Origin: Bacteroides sp.
GTDB lineage: Bacteria > Bacteroidota > Bacteroidia > Bacteroidales > Bacteroidaceae
Assembly: GCA_030151845.1 (NCBI GenBank)
Contig: JASLCM010000018.1
Span: 1 to 21,107, forward strand
Length of the DNA: 21,107 bases
Direction: 5' to 3'
A program made the translations under genes and the position numbers. A model generated the notes under the pieces. That model did no database searches. It was not told the DNA's origin and saw only the letters and a program-made list of their open reading frames with translations. Position 1 is the stretch's first letter. Each line of letters starts with the position of its first letter. Below, piece after piece: positions 15,629 to 21,107 of this stretch.

Positions 15629-17008
15629 TTAATTATGAGCTTCATTATTAACGGATTTTAAAACCTTCTCGTTAATTATTAATCGTGTTTTTTGTCGAAC
15701 ATCCTTCAACCATTCCATATCTAAAGAGTAGTGATAATCAATAAGTAGATCTTCTAAAACATCCTCATAATGTATGGGACGTTTTACCTTATCCCCAAAC
15801 ACAACAGCATACTTATCGGCTACAGGGACAACACGTTTTCCATACCTAGTTCTTTCAATAAGCGCATACTTCGCGGGGCTTAAAAGACCTGTAGTCTCTA
15901 CTTGCGCAGCAGGGTAATGCTCTTTAAGAATATTTTCCACCTGTCTTTTATCTAACACCTGATTTTTAAGAAGTAGCTTACGAACCCTTTTAGCCTCCTT
16001 TTTAGTAGGAACATAGACTATTCCACCCAGTAGGCGGGCCGGCTTCCATTTGTATCTCTTTTGATTTTTAAGGAAAAACTCTTCTAACTCCTTTGGATTC
16101 TCTCCTCCCTTTAAGAGAAGTTCTTTCTCGTAAAGAGCAATCAAAAGGTTCTCTTCAAGTACTCTAAACTCTTCTTTAAGCGCAGGGTTGAGTTTCATTA
16201 GGTTGTCATAACTATAATCTAATGAAACTTTTGTACATAAAACTTGATTGACATCCGTTGTACGAAGAGCTCTCTTTAACCCTTCAGAGTCGATTTCCAA
16301 CTCACTCATCAAGCTATCTAAGTTTAACTGAAACTCCTGCTCTAGCCGACTAGTTGTTCTCTGTAGAAGATCTCTTTTTGAGGACACCTCCCCTTTTTTA
16401 CAAAGTAAAACTAAATGTAATCCTTCTGGAGACTCAATAACACCACTAACCTCACCCTCTTCCATACGATTTAAGGCTACCTCGAGCTCTTCTAATACCT
16501 CTTCGTGAGAAACACGATGCACACATGTATCTTTAGAGTGCTCTTTTTGCAACTGTTTAAAAGAGGACGAGCCAGCTGAAATCTTATGTAATAACTCTTC
16601 CAAAAGAGAGGACTCTTGAAAAACCTCTCTATTTGATGCCTCTTGTGACAAAGGTCTAAATATTTGTCGGTAAGTAAAGTCTGCTTCATCTAGAAGCTCA
16701 TTAGAAGACTCTTCTATCAAAACTTTTTTCGCACAAAGGAGATAGTGATTTTCTAATTCACTTTTATACTCCGCCCTATCTGAAAAACCCATCTCTAAGG
16801 CTCTGTTCAACTTTATTTTGTTACGAATAAAGTCGTATGCTGTTTTTTGTTCGCTCCCCCAACTCTTCTGCTTCCAATCAAAATAGTCGGTAGCATAATA
16901 AACAGAGTCTCCTATAATTAGTAAAGGAGTATCATTATCCTTTGTTGCGTAACTAGAGCTAGTTAAGCACAAAAGGCTCAACAAAAAAAAATAGAGTCTT
17001 TTTTTCAC
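15629..17008 (-). CDS. PpiC/SurA-like periplasmic isomerase, diverged
   Basis: The 459-residue protein has a signal peptide (residues 1-21, cut at SYA-TK). The mature N terminus, LLIIGDSVYYATDYFDW, is SurA-like. A parvulin-like domain at about 112-210 has FTYRQIFRPLSQ, a helical SFKQLQKEHSKDT and ESPEGLHLVLLCKKGEV, the last resembling the closing strand of parvulins (spfGyHii). The central GG-x-LG-x-M segment is missing. A second, weaker domain may start around residue 325 (RLLGGIVYVPTKKEAKRVRKLL). It is the first of three SurA-like genes, 57 bp after guaB. Its start codon lies 13 nt after a 26-bp palindrome. Which outer-membrane clients it serves cannot be told. Confidence 0.75.
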   Translation of the reverse strand: MKKRLYFFLLSLLCLTSSSYATKDNDTPLLIIGDSVYYATDYFDWKQKSWGSEQKTAYDFIRNKIKLNRALEMGFSDRAEYKSELENHYLLCAKKVLIEESSNELLDEADFTYRQIFRPLSQEASNREVFQESSLLEELLHKISAGSSSFKQLQKEHSKDTCVHRVSHEEVLEELEVALNRMEEGEVSGVIESPEGLHLVLLCKKGEVSSKRDLLQRTTSRLEQEFQLNLDSLMSELEIDSEGLKRALRTTDVNQVLCTKVSLDYSYDNLMKLNPALKEEFRVLEENLLIALYEKELLLKGGENPKELEEFFLKNQKRYKWKPARLLGGIVYVPTKKEAKRVRKLLLKNQVLDKRQVENILKEHYPAAQVETTGLLSPAKYALIERTRYGKRVVPVADKYAVVFGDKVKRPIHYEDVLEDLLIDYHYSLDMEWLKDVRQKTRLIINEKVLKSVNNEAHN

Positions 17009-17021
17009 TGCTATAAATAAT

Positions 17022-17047
17022 TAAGGTGAAGCAATTGCTTCACCTTA
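17022..17047 (-). repeat. 26-bp perfect palindrome between guaB and the first isomerase gene
   Basis: TAAGGTGAAGCAA (17022-17034) is followed directly by its exact complement TTGCTTCACCTTA (17035-17047). In the minus-strand transcript this gives a stem of about 11 pairs with a 4-nt AATT loop. It is followed by AATTATTTATAG, not a good U-tract, and the next start codon (17008) is 13 nt later. It could be a weak terminator or attenuator after guaB, a 3'-stabilising stem for guaB mRNA, or a structure affecting isomerase translation. Confidence 0.6.
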
Positions 17048-17065
17048 TAAATATATAAATTGTTT

Positions 17066-18541
17066 TTATTCTGGACGACTATAATTAGGAGCTTCACTTG
17101 TAATTGTTACTCCATGAGGATGACTCTCTATCACTCCAGCTGGAGTGATTCGGGTAAACTTAGCATCATGCAATTTCTCTATAGTCCCAGCACCACAGTA
17201 TCCCATACCTGCTCTCAGTCCGCCTACTAGCTGATAAACAACCTCAAACAAAGTACCCTTATAAGGAACACGAGCAGCAATCCCCTCTGGCACCAATTTC
17301 TTCACATCCATTTCTCCTCCTTGGAAGTAACGATCTTTAGATCCATTTTCCATCGCCTCTAAAGACCCCATACCACGGTAGGATTTAAACTTACGTCCAC
17401 TAAATATAATAGTCTCACCTGGACTCTCCTCTGTACCAGCAACCAAAGAACCTATCATTACAGCATATCCACCTGCAGCCAAAGCTTTTACTATGTCTCC
17501 AGAATACCTCAACCCTCCATCGGCAATTAGAGGTACCCCAGTTCCTTTTAAAGCCTTTGCTACATCATAAATAGCCGATAATTGAGGTACACCAACACCA
17601 GCTACAATACGAGTCGTACAGATAGACCCTGGTCCAATACCAACCTTTACAGCATCAGCACCAGCATCAGCTAAAGCTTTCGCAGCTTCACCCGTTGCTA
17701 TATTTCCAACTACTATATCCACATGGGGGAATAGCTCTTTTGCTTTTTTTAGCGTATCAATAACTCCTTTCGAATGACCATGAGCCGTATCGATAACTAA
17801 AGCGTCTACATCTGAGTCGACTAAAGCCTGCATCCTAGCAAAGGTGTCTTCAGTAACACCAACACCAGCAGCAACACGTAAACGCCCTTTGCTATCTTTA
17901 CAAGCCATTGGCTTATCTTTTGCTTTAGTTATATCCTTGTAAGTTATCAGCCCAATTAGCTTACCTTGTTTGTCTACTACAGGTAGCTTTTCTATTTTAT
18001 GCTCTTGTAAAATTCTTGCAGCATCTTCAAGATCGGTATATTGAGTTGTTGTAACTAGCCCTTCTTTGGTCATCACCTCATCCACACTTTTCTCCATATC
18101 CTGTTCAAACCTCAAGTCCCGATTAGTAACAATACCAACTAGGAACTTCTCATCGTCCACCACAGGGATTCCACCAATATGATATTCGGCCATTAAGTCT
18201 AAAGCATCTTTTACCTTAGAACCTTGCTTCATACAGATAGGGTCATAAATCATACCATTCTCTGCACGCTTCACTATGGCAACTTGTTTTGCTTGGTCTT
18301 GGATAGACATATTCTTGTGAATCACTCCAATCCCTCCCTCACGAGCTATAGCAATAGCCATTTTAGCCTCAGTAACCGTATCCATAGCTGCGGTTATAAA
18401 AGGTATATTCAAGTCGATATTTCTTGAAAACTTAGTTTTTAACTCTACTGATTTTGGAAGAACTTCGGAGTAAGATGGAACTAACAATACATCATTGAAT
18501 GTTAATCCGTCCATTACGATTTTGTCTGCAATAAATGACAT
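17066..18541 (-). CDS. guaB: Inosine-5'-monophosphate dehydrogenase
   Basis: IMPDH oxidises IMP to XMP with NAD+, the committed step to guanine nucleotides. The 491-residue chain is standard (E. coli 488). Residues 12-24 begin the TIM barrel (LTFNDVLLVPSYS). Two CBS domains at about 97-205 (VVDDEKFLVGIVTNRDLRF, LPVVDKQGKLIGLITYKDI) interrupt it and typically bind ATP/GTP for regulation. The active-site loop is GIGPGSICTTR, with nucleophile Cys308. DGGLRYSGD (341-349) binds IMP phosphate, and the flap EGIAARVPYKG supplies Arg424 and Tyr427. It leads the minus-strand run toward mutL, although a palindrome 57 bp long-gap downstream may reduce read-through. Confidence 0.97.
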   Translation of the reverse strand: MSFIADKIVMDGLTFNDVLLVPSYSEVLPKSVELKTKFSRNIDLNIPFITAAMDTVTEAKMAIAIAREGGIGVIHKNMSIQDQAKQVAIVKRAENGMIYDPICMKQGSKVKDALDLMAEYHIGGIPVVDDEKFLVGIVTNRDLRFEQDMEKSVDEVMTKEGLVTTTQYTDLEDAARILQEHKIEKLPVVDKQGKLIGLITYKDITKAKDKPMACKDSKGRLRVAAGVGVTEDTFARMQALVDSDVDALVIDTAHGHSKGVIDTLKKAKELFPHVDIVVGNIATGEAAKALADAGADAVKVGIGPGSICTTRIVAGVGVPQLSAIYDVAKALKGTGVPLIADGGLRYSGDIVKALAAGGYAVMIGSLVAGTEESPGETIIFSGRKFKSYRGMGSLEAMENGSKDRYFQGGEMDVKKLVPEGIAARVPYKGTLFEVVYQLVGGLRAGMGYCGAGTIEKLHDAKFTRITPAGVIESHPHGVTITSEAPNYSRPE

Positions 18542-18571
18542 AGGATTATGCTTTTAGAATTTTATTGCATG

Positions 18572-18579
18572 CAAATATA
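18572..18579 (-). promoter_or_regulatory. Candidate -7 promoter element for guaB
   Basis: On the minus strand TATATTTG followed by C matches the TAnnTTTG box, 30 bp before the guaB ATG. Immediately upstream (18582-18603) is an AT-only dyad, eight T against nine A flanked by TA, which covers the -33 zone. The only TTTG nearby is 12 bp away, too close, so a -33 element is not supported. Confidence 0.5.
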
Positions 18580-18646
18580 GGTATTTTTTTTCAAAAAAAA
18601 ATAAGTTTGAAGGATGTTTTAGAGCAGAGAACTATTAAATTAAGAT

Positions 18647-19315
18647 TTAAAAAGAGAGATTAGCAGGCTTAATAAAATAGTTTTCCTCTACATAGCCATC
18701 ATAATTCAAGGTTTTTAGAACAAAAACAGACTCTTTACCTGCTTCGAGATAGTGCTGAATAGGGATTGAAACATAAAGTCGTTTGTGGTAAGCCTCTAAA
18801 TCACCAACTTTATCGTGAAGAATAACAAGCTCTATTATATTTCTTGTTGGTGTAGTTTGGAATCCAACTTCTACACAAGCAAGTTCATGCATTTTATTTT
18901 GAGCCTTTATAGACAAGTTTAGATTTATAAAACCATTGGCCAACCAACCACTTAACAGATGCAATGGAGTATTTCCAACCTCCTCTGGGATAGAAGCTGG
19001 ATTTTGTGGTGTTAAAACAAGCACAGGGGTCCAACTATACAGTCTAACACTGTTCTCATCTACTAATTCATAGTTTGCAATTACTCGTAAGCTACCCAAG
19101 ATAGGATAAGGAAGTACAGACGATTTATTCTCTTTTACGACATAACTTTTCTGCTTATCATTTTGCAGTAAGTCGGGCTTCCCTGTTTCGCCAAAAGAGA
19201 GCAACACATACTCCTGCAATAAAGAAGGGAAAACATCCCCTTCTCCTTTATTACAAGAAAGAAAAGTCATTCCCATGACTAGCATAATAACTATTATGGG
19301 AACTCTACAGCTCAT
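18647..19315 (-). CDS. NigD-like outer-envelope lipoprotein
   Basis: The 222-residue product has a lipoprotein signal ending FLSC with Cys21 lipidated. The mature part starts with a small beta-barrel-like region (FPSLLQEYVLLSF, KQKSYVV, LGSLRVIANYELVDENSVRLYS), a pattern I associate with the NigD-like family of Bacteroidales. That family is named from a bacteriocin-region gene but is mostly of unknown function. The C-terminal half (GWLANGFINLNLSIKAQ, IELVILHD, KRLYVSIPIQHY) is beta-rich and fits a second domain. Its start overlaps the acyltransferase stop by 4 bp (ATGA), so it is translationally coupled. The family assignment rests on memory of the pattern. Confidence 0.6.
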   Translation of the reverse strand: MSCRVPIIVIMLVMGMTFLSCNKGEGDVFPSLLQEYVLLSFGETGKPDLLQNDKQKSYVVKENKSSVLPYPILGSLRVIANYELVDENSVRLYSWTPVLVLTPQNPASIPEEVGNTPLHLLSGWLANGFINLNLSIKAQNKMHELACVEVGFQTTPTRNIIELVILHDKVGDLEAYHKRLYVSIPIQHYLEAGKESVFVLKTLNYDGYVEENYFIKPANLSF

Positions 19316-20463
19316 TTTGTAGCCTCTAGGTAATTAATTAATGGATTAGCATACATCAAAAGCATCTTCTCTTTTAAGAACTCTTCATCTCTGTTTTCTA
19401 AATCGATCTTTTCAAGTTGCCCAGCTATGTATTTCTCAAAAGTAGCTTTTTCTTCTTGACTGTAGTGAGCATCCATCTCTGTACTTTTTTTCAGCAAGTC
19501 ATAAGCAACATAATTACCAGGAAACAAGCGATAGTTTGCATGAATATGTTTATCTATTAACTGAGATAAGCAACCAAACAGTTCTGACTTACATAAGGAT
19601 CCATCAAAATTACTCAATTCATCGTTTATACACTTGGATGCATGAAAGTGAACTCTACCCTTATATCCAAACATCCCCACCTCCATACTCTTTAAATCAT
19701 CTTGAGTTGTTTTCTGATAGTCAGCTACATCTCTTTTGAGTTGAAACTCTTTTGCTTTTAAATAGTCACAAGGGTCATACTCGTATGAAAGAGCAAGAGG
19801 AACAATGTTCATCTCTTTGAGTCGCTCTGTTATAGGTCCTTCCCCACCCATAGCAAGCATTTTTAAAACACTATCTTGCGTACGGTCATTGGAGTCTTTG
19901 GCCCTACCTTCACGTTGAGCTATCCAGATTGACTGTTTTTTCTCATTGATAGTGAAGTGCATATACCTTGACATGCGATGCGAAGATTCTAACATCTGCC
20001 TCATCGTTAATGCTCGCTGAACAATAAAAGATTTATTGATGCGCACAAGCTTCTTAATCCATGGATAGATAAGCAGATTATCCCCTATTGCAATTTCTAC
20101 GGTATCCATTCCCTCCTCAACAAGTAATGCAGAAAGGAAGCCAGCATCTAAGATAATATCACGATGATTAGAGATGTAAGTATAAGCTCCATCTTTCTTC
20201 AAGCCATCATAACCGAAGGTTAGACCATCGGTAAAATCGGCTACGATTTTTTTCATTATCCCATAGCCAAAAGTAATTTGGAAGTCAAGTTTCGTTTTGC
20301 AAGCTCTAAGTTTCTCTGCAAGAACCTCAAACGGAACATTAGGAACAACCATTGTCGCAGCACTCTCAAATGCCGGATCAGCAATCAATTCTTCAAAGAT
20401 TACTGGCAATTCCTCATCATAATAAGGACGTATATCGTCAAACTCTGTCGTTTTCATAAGCAA
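19312..20463 (-). CDS. PlsC-type glycerol/lysophospholipid acyltransferase
   Basis: This 383-residue cytoplasmic or membrane-associated protein likely moves an acyl chain to a lysophospholipid or related acceptor. It shows a superfamily order of motifs: YISNHRDIILDAGFL (96-110, His100 and Asp106), then GDNLLIYPWI (127-136), FIVQR (146-150) and the FPEG-like block IAQREGRAKDSNDRTQ (181-196, Glu185 and Gly186). The spacing of the first motif is H-x5-D rather than the textbook H-x4-D, and the N-terminal 80 residues and the C-terminal 150 exceed a simple PlsC (about 245). No clear membrane helix is visible. It lies 3 bp after ddl and overlaps the lipoprotein gene, pointing to envelope lipid synthesis. 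The acceptor is unknown. Confidence 0.75.
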   Translation of the reverse strand: MLMKTTEFDDIRPYYDEELPVIFEELIADPAFESAATMVVPNVPFEVLAEKLRACKTKLDFQITFGYGIMKKIVADFTDGLTFGYDGLKKDGAYTYISNHRDIILDAGFLSALLVEEGMDTVEIAIGDNLLIYPWIKKLVRINKSFIVQRALTMRQMLESSHRMSRYMHFTINEKKQSIWIAQREGRAKDSNDRTQDSVLKMLAMGGEGPITERLKEMNIVPLALSYEYDPCDYLKAKEFQLKRDVADYQKTTQDDLKSMEVGMFGYKGRVHFHASKCINDELSNFDGSLCKSELFGCLSQLIDKHIHANYRLFPGNYVAYDLLKKSTEMDAHYSQEEKATFEKYIAGQLEKIDLENRDEEFLKEKMLLMYANPLINYLEATK

Positions 20464-20466
20464 AAA

Positions 20467-21107
20467 CTATTGAAATTGTTCCTCAATAATTGCAGTTAGA
20501 AGGTCTTTCATCTGAATACCTGCCGCTGCAACTTGTTGAGGTATAAAACTTGTCTTTGTCATCCCAGGTGTTGTATTCACCTCTAACAAAGTTATAACAT
20601 TTTCTTTAGTAATGATATAATCTGCACGAATAATACCAGAACATCCCAAAATATTATAAATAGCAGTTGTTATTTTTTGAACTCTTTCCGTAAGTTCATT
20701 CGAAATGCGGGCTGGAGTTATTTCCTCTACCTCACCGTTATATTTCGCATCATAATCAAAAAAATCATTCATGGTAACAACCTCTGTTATTGGTAAAGGA
20801 GTAATCTCTCCTCTTACCTTATAACAACCACAAGTCACTTCTGTTCCATCAATAAAGGATTCTATCAACACACTTCCTCCCTCTTTCTTTGCTTTTTCTA
20901 TAGCAGCATCTACTTGAGATGAAGAATCAACACGTGTAACTCCAAAACTAGATCCACTATAATTAGGCTTTATAAAACAGGGGAAGCCTATTTTCTCTTC
21001 AATATCACGGGCTGTTATTTTATCACCCTCTCTTACAAGGATAGACTCTGCAAAAGTGAATCCAAAAGATTTCAGGTATTGGCTACATACAAATTTATCA
21101 AAAGTCA
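20467..21107 (-). CDS. ddl: D-alanine--D-alanine ligase, C-terminal 213 residues (cut by window end)
   Basis: Ddl joins two D-alanines with ATP to make the dipeptide ending peptidoglycan precursors. The reading frame stays open to the window edge, so the GTG at 20871 is internal and the N-terminal domain lies outside. Visible parts are DKFVCSQYLKSFGFTFA, then the ATP-grasp core GFPCFIKPNYSGSSFGVTRV and LIESFIDGTEVTCG. These are followed by the substrate-lid region FFDYDAKYNGEVEEITPA, the metal-site IIRADYI and the catalytic EVNTTPGMTKTSFIPQQ. All are typical of Bacteroidales Ddl. The family runs about 320-330 residues, so roughly 110 are missing. The acyltransferase gene begins 3 bp after its stop, indicating one operon. 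Confidence 0.93.
   Translation of the reverse strand, partial: TFDKFVCSQYLKSFGFTFAESILVREGDKITARDIEEKIGFPCFIKPNYSGSSFGVTRVDSSSQVDAAIEKAKKEGGSVLIESFIDGTEVTCGCYKVRGEITPLPITEVVTMNDFFDYDAKYNGEVEEITPARISNELTERVQKITTAIYNILGCSGIIRADYIITKENVITLLEVNTTPGMTKTSFIPQQVAAAGIQMKDLLTAIIEEQFQ

Noticed and set aside
18582..18603. T8/A9 dyad upstream of guaB as a terminator of the ddl operon
   Set aside because: Homopolymer dyads arise easily in AT-rich gaps and have no stable stem; more likely part of the promoter region.
20467..20871. A short 134-residue gene starting at an internal GTG
   Set aside because: The frame continues upstream with clear ATP-grasp sequence to the window end; it is the C-terminal part of ddl.
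1..21107. Mobile elements, CRISPR, defence or secretion loci
   Set aside because: No transposase, integrase, array of spaced repeats, or nuclease/toxin gene was found; every substantial gap is accounted for by core genes and regulatory structures.

Overview
The window reads as a stretch of core chromosome from an AT-rich member of the phylum Bacteroidota, most likely order Bacteroidales. The evidence is the protein sequences themselves (L13 beginning MDTLSYKTISANKATV, EF-Ts beginning MAVSMADISHLRKMTG, a NigD-like lipoprotein, an OstA-like protein beside SurA-type isomerases) and promoters of the Bacteroidota type (TTTG or TTG, 19-20 bp, TAnnTTTG) in place of -35/-10 boxes. Shine-Dalgarno sequences are largely absent, as expected for this phylum. 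I see no insertion sequence, phage gene, CRISPR array, toxin-antitoxin pair or defence island.

Layout. (1) 1-1491, minus strand: the 5' part of a tRNA-Val(TAC) with its own promoter, then maa (sugar O-acetyltransferase) overlapping yaaA (peroxide-stress protein) by 4 bp. (2) 1591-6432, plus strand: proC, then purB, an RsuA/RluB-type pseudouridine synthase with a long charged N-terminal extension, and asnS, ended by a strong hairpin terminator. (3) 6592-9497, plus strand: a translation operon, rplM-rpsI-rpsB-tsf. It has a clear promoter, a structured leader before rplM, three successive hairpins before rpsB and a long-stem hairpin between rpsB and tsf. A near-perfect palindromic terminator separates it from the convergent mutL. 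(4) 9554-18541, minus strand, transcribed guaB to mutL: guaB, three SurA/PpiC-type envelope chaperones (soluble, lipoprotein, two-domain SurA), an OstA/LPS-transport-like protein, a small one-helix membrane protein, and mutL. (5) 18647-21107, minus strand: the 3' part of ddl (D-Ala-D-Ala ligase, cut by the window end), a PlsC-type acyltransferase and a NigD-like lipoprotein, almost abutting.

The genes form three functional themes: protein synthesis (tRNA-Val, asnS, rluB, L13, S9, S2, EF-Ts), envelope construction (ddl, acyltransferase, three isomerases, OstA-like protein, lipoproteins) and central metabolism (proC, purB, guaB). No novel multi-gene system is evident. The observations most worth following are the RNA structures in the r-protein operon, a 26-bp palindrome placed 13 nt before an isomerase start codon, the cluster of three diverged chaperones with an OstA-like protein and an uncharacterised membrane protein, and a MutL whose endonuclease motifs are lost.
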